A stretch of DNA of 64,000 bases from Phycomyces blakesleeanus NRRL 1555(-) (taxonomy: Eukaryota; Mucoromycota; Mucoromycetes; Mucorales; Phycomycetaceae). A program made the translations under genes and the position numbers. Below the pieces are notes generated by a model. That model did no database searches. It worked only from the letters and a program-made list of their open reading frames with translations, and had not been told where the DNA came from. Location of the stretch: positions 2,595,223 to 2,659,222 of the forward strand of contig NW_017265135.1 in assembly GCF_001638985.1 (NCBI RefSeq). The letters are read 5' to 3'. Position 1 is the stretch's first letter. Every line of letters starts with the position of its first letter. Shown here in pieces: positions 13,915 through 26,067 of this stretch.

Positions 13915-16528
13915 CTACTGTACAACAACACCCCTATTCAACATATCCTTCTCTATTTCTTCAATAGCATCCGGAACTCTTCTAAACAGGTGATCTTTAC
14001 CAACAAGATCAAGTAAACCAGAACGCTCAAAGAGCTCCATGGGTTTTTCACGTAAGCGGACAAAATAAACCTCGACATTTCTGGCATGGTAAGCTTCTAC
14101 AATTTCATAAAGAATTTGAACAGCACTACAAGCAAAAGTAAATCACAGCAGTCAATATCATATATTCTTCCAGAATTAAGAAGCAAAGGTGATTGTGGTC
14201 AGAAATTTTGGTGCATCTTACCTTGCATCAATGTATGGCATATTGTCTACATCAAAGATGGCGTATGAAGATTCACCTAGACGTGGACTTTCAGAAGGAT
14301 GGACAGACATATCTCCAAATTGTTCCAGACGACGAAGACGATCCTTCAATTGGCCTTTTCAGCCAAAGCAAAGTGGATATTAATAAATATTAAATGTTAA
14401 AATCAGTCCTGACACACACCTGTGTTGGCAAAATAAAGAGGTTCTTCAACCTTGATAATCAAAACATCTTCCAGATGCTCAACTTCTTCTGGGTCATCTT
14501 TAATAGGTCTAAATTTGTTGTTGGTTCCTTTAACACGACCCTAGAAAAAACATTGTTGTTATTTTTTGTTGCTATCACTCTCTTTAATAGAAACCATTAT
14601 ATTGTTCAAAAGTAGTAAACGTTTCTTCTTTTATACAACTTACCATAATTGATATACGGGGATAACTTGTTTCCTTGATGGTGAGGATAAGAGAAAGTGT
14701 GACTGCGATCATTGTTCCAAATTCAAGGGAAATAATAATGGTTGCCAAAAAGGTGATTGATAACAGGGCTAGATCTCTCCAGGCACCAAGTTTGAAAATG
14801 AAATGCAAATCTTCGGGAAGTTCCGCCAAGAGAGACAAAACGGCCACAAAAATAATGGCAGAAAGTACAGACTTTGGAAGATAATAGAAACATGGCAAAA
14901 GGAAGAAGATGGCAAGGAGAGCAAAAATTCCTGCAATCATACATGCCATCTGTGTACGAGCACCAGCTCTATCATTGATCTTACTACGTGCGACCTGTTG
15001 TACATATATATACATGTATGTGTGTGCATATATTTAGTATGATTATCAGTATTTCTTCCATAAATGCCTATCTGTGCATATGATCAAAAATTGAGATACA
15101 CTTACGGATCCATAAGCAGGGATTCCCTGGAATAAACCGCTCACAATGTTGGCCACACCCAGGGCTACAAGTTCTCTATTTGCACTGACGGAATAGTTGT
15201 GTCGGCTAGAATAGGTTTTTGCAATAACAACAGACTCTACAAATCCAATCACAGCAATCATTGCTGATGTTACCAGCAGATCCTTCATGTGTTTTCTGGC
15301 AGGAAACAGGGGAATAGACGGCCATGGGATACCGTCACTCTGGATATCACCCAAGATTCCTAAACCCTTAAGATCCCAATCATAATAGTTTGTCAGAAGA
15401 ATTGAAACGATTACAGTCAGCAGAACTTCGGGGAAGAGCTGGATCCACTTGTATTTTGGTAGCTTTGATTTTGCTACTCTCATTCCCAGCAAAAAGGCAA
15501 CCGAGACAGCAGACACTTTGGCGGTAAGTACATGGGCTTCATTGCAATGTCTGATCAAGAAAAAGAATCGATCGATGCTAGAAGATGCCTCGGAAATACC
15601 GGCTTCCTCACTGATCTTGACTAGACCTAGTAAAGTGATGCTTTGTTGCAGCATGACCACCAGTGCCACACCTGTGATAAAACCCCGCAAAAGAGCACGG
15701 CTCATCAGACTATCAAGGAAGCCAAGACGGAACAGGCCGAGTAAAAAGGTGAATAAGCCGACAAAAAGTGTCATCAGACATGCCCAGGCCAAGGGGTCGA
15801 TTGCATAGTCTCCGGGTAAGCTGCTGTTTTGTTGCTGGGCAATCGAGGATCCGACTAGGAGTGACAGGGTTGCTTCTGGACCCACAGACATTTGACTGTA
15901 GACACAAATCCAAGTTAGAGAAATGATAATATAGGAATATAAAAGGCTAAAGAAACACTTGCCGTGACATTCCAAATATAGCATAGGTTATTGCAGGAAA
16001 TGCGATGGCGTACAGGCCATGAACTGCATCAATTTTACAGAGAGCTGTGGCATAAGATAGACCTTGTGGAATCAAGAGACAGGATAAAGTGAGGCCTGCG
16101 ATAAGATCTCCCAAAAGAAGATTGCTATTATAGAGTGGGAGCCACTGGAGAATCGGAAGATAATACTTTGAACGGACCTTGAAGAGGATCCAATTGTCTT
16201 TGGGAATAGAATCGTTGTAAATACGCGCTGAAGGTACTACAGTAAAGAATAAGTATTAAAGCAAATATATATAACTGGGTTATACCACTTGGTAGCTTAC
16301 TAGGTGAGGCAGTCATATAACGAGGAATGCTGTCGTCTGGTATCATGAGGGACGTTGTTTCGTTGGCATTTGGCGGAAGGATCATCTCTTCATCGCTGTC
16401 GCCATTATGAAAATGACCACCTAAAGCATATGCGTATATATATATTAATCGATCCGGACCTTTAATTGAAGCGATATTGCGTGTATGTGCTTACTACCGC
16501 TTTTCGGTAAACTACGGTGGGTTGACAT
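13915..16528 (-). CDS. SulP/SLC26 sulfate permease with STAS domain (8 exons, 677 aa)
   Basis: Minus-strand exons: 16528-16495, 16420-16301, 16236-15963, 15895-15106, 14994-14644, 14540-14420, 14354-14222 and 14125-13915; phases close and give 677 residues. The membrane part begins with the SulP entry segment (GLTLSCLLIPQGLSYA) and the family signature around SRQMSVGPEATLSLLVG. About ten hydrophobic segments follow, and then a STAS domain from about residue 520, with ESSYAIFDVDNMPYIDA as its core. The family imports sulfate or related anions at the plasma membrane. The intron after exon 3 needs a GC donor (CG|GCAAGT) to restore SRQM, which the family demands. The exon 1 donor could be three bases shorter (16498). 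Substrate choice is inferred from the family only. Confidence 0.92.
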
Positions 16529-17837
16529 GGCTTAGAGGTTGAAGAGGAAGGAGGGGGGAAGAAATAAATGGGTATTGGAGTATGAAAAGCAGTTGGAATG
16601 AAACAAACTATCGAATATAAATATTTATACCCATATATATATATATATTACGCACTAGGGGTGGTCAGCTATGAATATACCATAATAAGTAAAAAATTCT
16701 GCTTTGGCCAATGGTATTGCATCACAGTTAAAATACCTCAAAAATATAAATAAATAAGTAAAATTAACTGTGAAATTTGAAAAACAGGGACATCAAAGTA
16801 ATGACTCGGTTTTGAAGAAAAAGATAGAGAGAGATGCAGAGAGACAGAAAAAGAGAAAAAGAAAAATTCATCCAACCCTTTCTGTATCCAATAGCATTGT
16901 TTTTATCTTCTTTTGAGTATTCGTGACTGACTACCCATGGTGTACACAGTTGTTGCTGTGTGTGTGTATGTGTTTTTTGGAGAATACACAAATTCATATT
17001 AGGAACCGTGAGAACAAATCAAGGTTTTTCTGTGCACAGAATAAGACTATATTAATTTATTATTTCTGGGTATCTTGCAGTAGTCATAGCTGAAGCCTAG
17101 TAAAAAAGAAATTAAAGAGCAGGCTTGACTTATCGAGACTACAAAAGATACACGAGACATGGCTCCACGAGGCAATACATATTTCTTGATCATTTAAGAC
17201 ATCAAATACAAATAGTTATATCTTCTTTCTTCATTATTCATCATTAAGCTCCTTGGTGCATTAGACGGATTAAGGCGGCATAGATGGCCGACAAGAGAGC
17301 CGAGACCATTCATAAAATATCTCTTTAGATAGTCCTACACCTCTCGAGATTCTATTGGCGGACAGTGAATTGAAGCACTAACATCTAACTTTCCTTTCTT
17401 TTGCTTTTTCTCTCTCTATTCCTTTAAACATTTGGACTCTCAAAATATTAGTCCCACCCCGCTATTTCTGCAGTCGTTGTACCAAAAATAGAAGCCATAT
17501 TACTTGACATCAAAATGGATTATGTTTTGGGAAATAAATGTCGCAAGATGTAAGAGAGAGAGAATAATATACGGAGTCCTAATGAGGCTAACCGATGGGC
17601 GCTAATTTACTGCCTCAGTACACTTTTGGAGGATTAAAGCTGCTTGGGCCTGTCATCTATGGAGGATTGAATGTTCTTTGTTGTAGTTCAAAAGTAAAGG
17701 CATTATTTCAATGTCCTACCTTTTCCCTCCTTCCAAACGTCTTTATGATCAACGTAAAGAGCTTTATTATACTCACCAAGAAGTACAAAGTATAATAACA
17801 TGGTTCATTGAATTATTCAAAGATTGTAATAAGATTA
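16529..17837. other. Intergenic region upstream of the sulfate permease
   Basis: The proximal part should hold the permease promoter, but no element is recognised. There is a TA run at 16633-16650. Short ORFs at 16764-16997 and 17595-17795 have no recognisable content. Confidence 0.4.
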
Positions 17838-18145
17838 TCATAAGTATATATCGTTAACTTGCTTATTCTTCTCAAGAGATATCTTGGAGCATGAAAGCCA
17901 ACACTTGGACGTATTAAATATATCAATCAAACAAACATAAAATCTGTATTTACGAAGTAGCCTTCTCATTATTACACCCTTGATTTGGTCATTATATGGG
18001 CTGTGAGGTCCAGACCAGCTTACCATGCTCCTAACCAAGGCACGAACAGGACCAAATTTGATGCATACGTTCTCTGTTAGGTTTTTGTTGGCTTGGAATT
18101 TGGTGATGTACGAGGAGTGGCAAAGTTTGGGAACTTTGGGAAATT
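17838..18145 (-). pseudogene. Possible Fanzor-like (TnpB-type) nuclease C-terminal fragment
   Basis: An open frame of about 100 codons on the minus strand has no good start and stops at 17838. Its lower half reads SGPHSPYNDQIKGV, then RRLLRKYRFYVCLID, then IFNTSKCWLSC. The order of a basic helix, a hydrophobic strand ending in Asp, an xFNTSxC element and a CxxC-like pair resembles the RuvC-III plus zinc-finger end of Fanzor proteins, where D-E-[YF]-x-T-S-x-x-C is usual. Here the Glu after Asp is Ile. Neither the expected upstream RuvC-I/II parts nor the second cysteine pair was found nearby. It is probably a decayed transposon piece. The assignment rests on motif resemblance alone. Confidence 0.3.
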
Positions 18146-21100
18146 AGAAAATATATAAATACTAACTAGTTTGACTGCCAATGTTTGAGTAAAGAGAACT
18201 AAATGTAGAAGAACTTGCTAATTCGACCAAAATATGGGGGAAAAAAAGGTTATTAATGATACTGATTTAACTTGACATTTTAAAAATAGCTTTATGGTTT
18301 TGTTTCAGTATGAAGGTGGTAGCATCAAGTGTTTGAATTATCCCTCTGATCCTCATTCTATTGTTCTATTGACTTGGAGAAGTCTTCTTCTTTAAATATA
18401 TATATTTCCTCTTGGATATAGTTTATTCATAGATGGTATTCACAATCTCCACAAGCTTTTCTGGTACAGGATATTAATATCAGTTTTTATGCAGCACGGA
18501 GACCAAGGTCGACAAAGAGGGAAGCAGTTGAATAATCAGTGTTCAAATTGTTCTGGGAGTTGAGTTATTTGAAAAAGTTCAAATCATAATGAGAATAGGT
18601 TCTTGTATCATAATATTTTCTTTGCTGGAATCCGTATCTTTTAATAATGATAATAAATACAAGTAAATTTTATCCAAACTGACCCTTAGAATCGCCTTTG
18701 AAAATTACCCTTGAAATTGCTATCAAAATCGGCCTTTTTTTCCATTGTGTAAGTAAATAATAAACTTATTAACTAAACTTTAGTCCACGCACAACTTTCG
18801 AATAGGCCTTGAAAACCGATACCATATTTTCTATATTTACAGTTTTACAGCTTTACAAATTATACAAATCGACTCGATCACGGTACTTGAGTAAAAAATT
18901 GCCATAATGGATTTGTTTGATTTGAAAATATTTCTAGAATTATATAAGATTTTGGTCTCATAGTTCCTTATAGCTATATTAAATACATATATAAACGTAT
19001 ACATGTATATGTGTACTATCTAAATTTATTCAAAAATTCATTCGATCAAATCATTTTGTTTTGCACATTGTCTTGGTTGCCTTGCTACCTAAACTTTAAC
19101 TATAGGCTAAATTCAGACGACAAACATGACGTGCATCATGTTACAATCAGCCTTTTATATTCCAAAAACTCGACTTCAAAAGCACAATTTCTTTTCGTGG
19201 CTTCTGTAAGTACTTGTAGAGCTGACTTAAGTAAACTTATGTTTCTTGGTGTAACAATGTTCATATCAAAGTCTCTTTTTGCCTTTAGGTACCCCATTGA
19301 CACGTGGTCGCACGCTCTCTCTCTCTCTCTTTAAAAAGTACTATCCTATATACTACTGTGAAGTGGAAAGCAAGCTTCAGCTGTCAGACTCTTACTACCA
19401 TTTATTTTCCTTCTATTTTATTCTCATTTAGTATTATATAAGCATGTGCTGTACGAATTAATGTGCCTTCATTTAGCAGATCAATTATTGTATCTGACCT
19501 TGTGGAAATATTCCTGACGTCAATATAGTCTTCACTATTTTCGGAATAACTGGAGAAAAACAAGGTTGGTCATGAACTTTCGCACGTGTTTGTCTTTTGT
19601 CAGTTCTATTCTTTCTCCCATAATGTCTGCTGAATTCTGGTTGTATTCCGTCCATGCTAAAGAATCAATCAAAAAAAATTGTCTTTATTCTACTCAGTTA
19701 ATTATAATGTACAGTATACTGTGGTTTCTGAGCATAATCTCTCCAGTAACTTGGGCAGTGCTCAGAAAAATTCTCTTTAATGACAATAACTTCACTCAAT
19801 CAAAGTTGCTGGGACCATACCCTTTTCTGGTGACTATAGTAACTTATGTCATTTTATGTAACTATTGTTAGTTTATTATAATTTCGTGTTTTTATTTATT
19901 TATTTAGTGTATTTGATACGACGATGGTAAGTAAGATTTCATGAGATCGTTACTGATAGAAAATGGTATTATTCGCGTAGATCTTTTTGTTTTTATATAT
20001 ATTTTTCGTATTTGTCTATTGTCAAGATACAGCATAACCTAATAGTTGCCATGGAAATCCCAATTTACGGACAGTCTTTTTTTTTGTAAATGTATACAAA
20101 AACTATATATAGTGGCAAATCTAATACTGCGATAGCATAAATGGTTAACATACAGAATCAAATACATTTTTGCATGGCAAGAACACTACCTATTTTCTTC
20201 TTCTGTTCTTGGATGGAGTATTGGAATGACAGCCTCGACAGTTCGAATACAAAGGTCGCTTTAGGTAACCTGTCTTTTAATTGTTGCTAAAGACTTGAGC
20301 TTGTTAAAAAGTCACCATTCATTGATGAAAAGGATAAGAGAGTCTACATATGGTAAATATATATCAGTAAAAAATATTTATAAAAAATATTGATTATAGC
20401 GCGATCTCATGGTATCTAGTAGAACGTAAGTATGAATTGCGATAACCACAATGTAATAATGCTGGACTGTTTATTCAAGAACTATCGGCACGGATAGACA
20501 CTTATTCATGGTTACGGCAAGTTCCCTTTTTTGTTATTCTCGCATGGAAACATAGTTACACCTCCCAAAAAGTTGTACACGCTCGATAACAAACAAAACG
20601 AAACAAAGAGCTAAAAAATCCACCAACCTTAAATATATGTATTTGGCTTCTTTTTCTTTAATATATCTATCAAATAAACACATAAAGTTATTTGGAAAAT
20701 AATACACATTTAGCTCTTGTAAGCCCGTACAAAGTATAAAAAGGATATACCAAGGTGTCTATCACCTTTTTTTTAAAAAACAAAAAAAAAGAGGGAAGGG
20801 AATCCAATATTTTCCTCAGAAATATTGGAGAGGATCTTGGAGTGAACCTACCAAACGTGCGCATAATTAGTAGCCAAAGTTAAGAGTAATGTAAATCTTT
20901 TGTTACAAGAAAGACAATTCAAGCACTGAGAAGTATAGTTAAAAGGGCAGATAGCTGCTTTGAAATAATCATACAAAAGGACCCATTTGATTTTTCTTCT
21001 TCTTCTTTTTTGTAAGAAACTGAAATTTCAATTGGCTAGGATGTAAATCAGTATGTCAAGCAACTTGACTTTATAGATTATGCTTCTTCACGCAAGTCTC

Positions 21101-22868
21101 TTTTGACCAAAAATAAAGTACGCCTACAATTTTTTTTAGATTTTTGTTGGGCTAATAATCGAGTAGATTGGTCAAACAAATTTAGGTGGAGAATGTGGCC
21201 TGATAAGATGAGCACTTTATTTTATTTTGTTTCGAGAGTAATTGTGGCGTCAAGGGGGTGTGTTATGGAAATTTGAGCAGGATTACAAATAATCATATAC
21301 TGTGTCTATAAGAAGGCTGGGTGGTGGTGGTGGTGGTTATGATGGAGATCACCTCATATTTAGGGCTGTTCCTGAAGCCGGAGATTTGGTATATTAAAGA
21401 TGTTAAGCACCAATACTGCTAGCCAGGACAGAATACATTAATATTCTGGCAATCTCATTTCATTCTTGGTTAAAGAAAGGAAAAATACTAAAGATTAAAG
21501 GAAGGTAAGGGGGTTGTCTTTGAAAAAAAATAGAAAGAAAGAATAAAAAAAAACAGTGCAAACCACAGCACAACTGTATGGTATCCATAATGGAAGCAAT
21601 CTTATCATATCAGAAATTTTTAGTACTGGTCTGCTAAAAAAAGTTTGCTTTAAACCACATTAAGCACACATGATATTCTTATGGGAAGCTTGGAAATAGA
21701 TATATGTATACGTAGTAACTTTGAACAGCTTTAGATGATACAAAGGTAATTTCACAATATAAACTGGCATTATTGCTATTAGTAATATTAGATATGAAGT
21801 TTACAGACCACTTTAGTTAAGAAACATAAAATGTTTACTACAAGCTGTAATTATTGTCCAAGTCTACACAATTAAATATTAGTCGTGCTATTACTTTCTT
21901 TATGGTTATTTTTTTAAAGATCAAACACCTCTACAGCCTTCTTCTCATAAGATCTAAAGTTTATATAATGTATTTATAAATTTGCCTTTTTGTATTATTA
22001 AAACTTGAAACACTAACAATTACAAATGTATGAAACATTGTGGAGCGTGACTGCACATCTTGGTCGGCGTTTCTTATCAAAATATAAATTATTTAAATAT
22101 CAGTGGATGTAAGTGTTGCTTATCAACATTGGGCTTTCTTTTATGTATTTTATTTTTGGTTTATTTGTTTCCATGACGACAAAAATAGATGTCTATTTCA
22201 AGTGCGCATGAGCAATGTGTGCCTGTCATACCGTGACCGCTCTCATCTGTTGACATCCCCAACAACAAGCACTAGCCAAGAAAAGTAACATCCAGTCTTC
22301 ATTTTGAGCACGATGGGTAAATCCTTGTTGGATAAACAATTGAGACACACAGATATTATAAGATCCAGGCATTCAAATCATTTTATACGTGCATTATTCC
22401 AACGTATATAGTAAGATAATACCTACACACACGTTCACACATTCATATATATATAACACAAGATCCTCGAATTCAAAATGACTGCCAGTGGAGTATCGAG
22501 ATTATCCATTACAATGAATTGATTTGATCCACTGTATCTCTTCGCTACCCTACAATACCACATAAATATAATTTTTTGCTGTTTTTGTTGGTGATGATGA
22601 TGTTGTTGATGTTGCTCCATTCAAATATTCGACACAAATCCAAGAACACTCAGGTATTGATTCAATGTAAGTTCTCATTCATGATACTTTCTTTTTTTCG
22701 TATTTTTTATTTCTCTACCCAGCATTTTTGCATATTCTGTTTAGTGAGTTCTGGTCTTCTCCAAGTACCAAACGCTAATGCAAATTAAAATAGTTAGTAA
22801 ATATCATATAATCGCACCTAATAAACTCTCGTGCATGCTCTATATTCATTCGTTTCTTATAATTCAAT
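18146..22868. other. Gene-poor region
   Basis: About 4.7 kb without a supported gene. ORFs at 19011-19334 and 19566-19871 (about 100 codons each) are hydrophobic and lack motifs. A perfect hairpin lies at 20804-20828. Around 22100-22790 there are several short stretches with splice-like borders (for example the one ending at 22787) that I could not join into one frame. A small unresolved gene there cannot be excluded. Confidence 0.4.
20804..20828. repeat. Short perfect inverted repeat (hairpin)
   Basis: Nine-base arms CCAATATTT and AAATATTGG flank a seven-base spacer. It lies just after A-rich tracts in a gene desert. No function is assigned. Confidence 0.5.
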
Positions 22869-23201
22869 TTACCTGTTGGTGGAGAAAATAGCAGGAGCAA
22901 CAGCCTCTGACTATAAATCACAAATAAAAATAAAAATAAAATGTCATCAGTACACACATACATACTACACAGTCCCATTTATCCAGATGTGATATATATT
23001 TTTTTTCGCTTTCTCTTTTCTCTTTCTTTATCCAATTTTGTTTCTCTTTTCTTCTTCTTTTTCTTCTTCTTTTTCTTCTTCGTTTTGCTTACAGATTGTC
23101 CACGCTTAGATCCAGTAAGGCGACGATCACGCTCCATCATTTGTCTCTCCCAGGTATCAAGACCGTATCTAGTAGGCTGTAAAGAAATATCCAAAAAAAA
23201 A

Positions 23202-23247
<46 letters not shown>

Positions 23248-23298
23248 CAGGCATATGCACAGGCACACGAATATATATAGATTTTATAACTTTTTCTT

Positions 23299-23341
<43 letters not shown>

Positions 23342-23595
23342 AAAATAAAATATAATAATACCTTCTTGTCGTTTGAGTAATATCTAGCAACAGACAAACC
23401 AGATGCAGTTACACAGTAGAAACTGGCAATAATGACAAATGGCAGGAACGACTCGAATGGGACAGGCTACAATTACATTTGGAAAAAAGATATATAATTT
23501 ACATTTTCAATATTCTATTTTGTTTTTCTCCTATCATTCATTTGTCGCGTGTCTTCAAAGAGAGAGAAATGTATAATCTTCCTCATTCTTACCAT
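22869..23595 (-). CDS. NDUFA1: NADH dehydrogenase (complex I) subunit NDUFA1 homolog (4 exons, 77 aa)
   Basis: Minus-strand exons: 23595-23593 (only the ATG), 23466-23362, 23176-23093 and 22910-22869; phases close and give 77 residues. The protein starts MPVPFESFLPFVIIASFY, the usual fungal N-terminus of this subunit. One membrane helix follows, then YGLDTWERQMMERDRRLTG, the conserved MERDRR block of NDUFA1 (MWFE). It is an accessory subunit of the mitochondrial complex I membrane arm. The next upstream in-frame start would give an unrelated N-terminus, and the splice right after the ATG (ATG|GTAAGA) gives the family sequence exactly. The third intron contains a long purine/pyrimidine tract and the second a TTA repeat plus a TA repeat. 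The gene is divergent from the Maf gene, 373 bases away. Confidence 0.9.
23203..23243. repeat. TTA trinucleotide microsatellite inside an NDUFA1 intron
   Basis: About thirteen TTA units lie near the 3' end of intron 2 of the NDUFA1 gene. A TA dinucleotide run at about 23300-23335 is in the same intron. Confidence 0.85.
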
Positions 23596-23968
23596 GTCGA
23601 ATAAGAGAGGGGGAGTTGAATTAAAGAGAAAAAAAAAAGAGAAGGGGGGGTGGATGGGGTGATTGAAATCTATATCAATGACGAGCAGGAAAAAAAAAGC
23701 TGCTGAAGAAACCTACACCAAAACACAGCAGGGCCAACAGAGGGTTTGATGACGTCAAGGTTCTTTTCTCCACCGCCATTCCTATTTTATATTTTATTTA
23801 ATTTTATAAAAAAAAATTATTTCTTTTATTTCTCATTCTTTAGCATACATATATACATGTACATAAAGCCAGTTTAATAGACACGCTTGTATTTTCTTAT
23901 TGATTTTAAAACGATATAAATAAATAAATAAATATAAAAAGTACACCAGATAGTGTATTAAAGATATC
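23596..23968. promoter_or_regulatory. Shared divergent promoter of NDUFA1 and the Maf gene
   Basis: The two start codons face away from each other across 373 bases, so both promoters must lie here or overlap the first exons. The stretch has A-rich and pyrimidine-rich tracts and a TGACGTCA-like octamer near 23749-23756 (tgacgtca read directly), which matches the palindromic CRE/ATF bZIP site. Use of that site is inference. Confidence 0.5.
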
Positions 23969-25039
23969 ATGGGACTGGAATTACCGCTGTGGGATAATAT
24001 CAAAGGCAAGAGACTCGTCTTAGCTTCTGCCTCTCCTCGCAGAAAGGAAATAATGGAAGATATGGTAAGATGCTATCCATAATAATTACATTGGTTATTC
24101 TTGGGGTAAAAATACAAGAGCCAAAGGAGAGAGAAAGAACTGGTTATCATTTATTGTGCAAAGTTGGTGTGTGTGTGTGTGTTTCTTTTGAATGTGTGAA
24201 TATATGAATATGTCTACAAAAATATATATATATATGTGTGTGTAGGGTCTGGCGTTTGATGTTGTGACTACTTTGGCACCAGATGAGAATAATCCAGCCA
24301 ACTATAAAACATCTGAAGAGTATGTAGCAGATACTGCTCTAATGAAGGCTATTGAAGTGTTTGGTCGTTGCAAGGTAATAAATATATATATATATAGCAA
24401 ATGTCATGTTGACAAGAAGAAAGAACCGAGAATCTGATTTGATCAAGAAAACAGACCGAAACAAGCCTAGAGGAAGCTGATATTGTGATCGGTGCTGATA
24501 CTGTGGTGGTAATCCAGGGCAAGATTCTGGAAAAACCTCGGTCAGAGCAGGAGGCTTTGGATATGATTGGCCAATTGAGCGGCCAAACCCACACAGTGTT
24601 GACAGCTGTTCAGATTTTGAAGAAAGAGAAGGAGGGGTACAGTCAAAGTGGTTTTGTGGAAAATACAAGTGTTACCTTTTCGATCATCGATAAGGTTGTA
24701 CAGGAAGCGTGTAAGAAATGGTTTCTGAGTGTATTTGAGATTAAGATTGAGATTTTATTTATTTATGGATGAATGATTTAGATGTTAGATCGGGTGAGCC
24801 ATTTGATAAGGCTGGTGGATATGGTATCCAAGGTAGTGCTTCACTGTTTGTGGAATCGATTAATGGAGACTACTGGAATGTGGTAAGCCAATAAAATTAA
24901 TCAGAATACTTTTTTTTCAAAATTCTTCTGGAAAATTGATTCCTTTATTTTATTTTTGTTACTGCTGCTATTGTTGCTATTCTTTATTTAGGTGGGTTTA
25001 CCAAAAAACCATTTGTACCGTAAGCTTAAATTGCTCTAA
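23969..25039 (+). CDS. Maf-type nucleotide pyrophosphatase (5 exons, 209 aa)
   Basis: Exons: 23969-24064, 24246-24374, 24455-24710, 24782-24882 and 24992-25039; phases close and give 209 residues, the usual Maf length. Maf/ASMTL-N proteins are house-cleaning enzymes that hydrolyse non-canonical or dTTP/UTP-type nucleoside triphosphates to monophosphates. Conserved blocks are [15 protein letters not shown] near the N-terminus, [12 protein letters not shown] with the catalytic Asp, [20 protein letters not shown], and [16 protein letters not shown] near the C-terminus. All three Maf signature regions are intact. It shares its upstream region with NDUFA1. Confidence 0.93.
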
Positions 25040-26067
25040 AATAAGATGGCTTAAAAATAAAAGAATGAATAATATATGTATATATATAATGTATATAATA
25101 TAAGTATATATACACGGAAGTCGAATTGGGGGAGTACCATAGTCCAAACATGACAAAAGGGCTTGGGTGATAGATGAAGCAGGAGAGGAAAAATAGTATT
25201 GGCTCTTTCTCAATCGCATAACATAAATTGCATGTTCCCCTTTGTACTGCGTTAGTGTAACAGGAATACCATAAGCTTGGTGTGGTTTTTGGGTACTCGT
25301 CTTGAACCAAACACCTGTTGAGCCTCTTCAAATCTTTTGGAATTCATAGCTTTCAAAAGAATATCTGAAGAAGTACCCAGGGCAGGTTTGGGTTGAAGGT
25401 TCTATAAAGTAAGCAACCGGTAAAATGTGCAACATATAGAAAAAGAGAAGACTTTTTTGTTCTCTTCCAAACCGAGACTATTTTGGCACAACTCGACCGT
25501 TTTTTTGTGTGTGTGTGTGTTTTACCTTTCTAACCTCCCGGCCATTTCCTATTCGTCTCTCTTCTCTTCCTTCTTTCTCTTCTTCTTTCTTTCTCTTCTA
25601 CTCTCTCTCTTTCTCTCTTTCTCTCTTTTATATATATTTTATATTCTTTTCATTTTTTTAGAAGAGCGGCGTCGTTTGACATCTTTTTCTTTTTCTTTAT
25701 TGATTTAATATTGTATGCACAAGCCATAATCAAAGACAAAAAAGAAGAAGAAGAAGAAATACGCCTATTTGTAACCCTTTTCTTTTCTGTTTGTGCTTTC
25801 TTTCTTCCAGGCTCTGAGGTACAAGAAGCTAGACAAGATTCTCAAAGACTTTGTCATTACCAACTGCAATCATAAATAACAATTGACTTGATGGTAGATT
25901 CCTTTAGTTTGTAGTTTATTCCCTCAGGTTTTGTTTTTTTTAAACCCTCAAAGCCGCTTCCTTAACTCCGCAAAGTAAACCATATCTACTTTGAACCTTT
26001 CTTCTCTCTGTGTGTGTACCTGCGTGCGTGCGTATATCTTATATACATATATAATATATTTGTCCGA
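25040..26067. other. Region with unresolved exon-like segments on both strands
   Basis: On the minus strand, a segment at about 25402-25316 with a good acceptor encodes LQPKPALGTSSDILLKAMNS and continues to RFEEAQQ. A 70-base GT-AG intron then leads in phase into an open frame that begins YKGEHAIYVMRLRKSQYYFS and runs to about 25000. No start exon in phase was found. On the plus strand, 25811-25879 has a strong polypyrimidine acceptor and encodes ALRYKKLDKILKDFVITN plus four residues and a stop, but no upstream exon was found. I do not recognise either product. TG and CT microsatellites lie at about 25500-25630. Confidence 0.3.

Noticed and set aside
14675..15808. Plus-strand ORFs of 69-119 codons
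   Set aside because: They are antisense shadows of the sulfate permease exons, which have strong family conservation on the minus strand.
19011..19871. Two hydrophobic ORFs of about 100 codons
   Set aside because: No motif, no plausible splice sites and a composition expected from T-rich DNA; not called as genes.
22103..22790. Short exon-like segments, including a good acceptor before a stop at 22787
   Set aside because: The middle segment has an in-frame stop with no AG after it and no start exon joins in phase, so no gene model could be supported.
22979..23266. 95-codon minus-strand ORF with polyasparagine and polylysine
   Set aside because: It is exon 3 of NDUFA1 read through into both flanking introns; the Asn and Lys runs come from the TTA repeat and the purine-rich intron.
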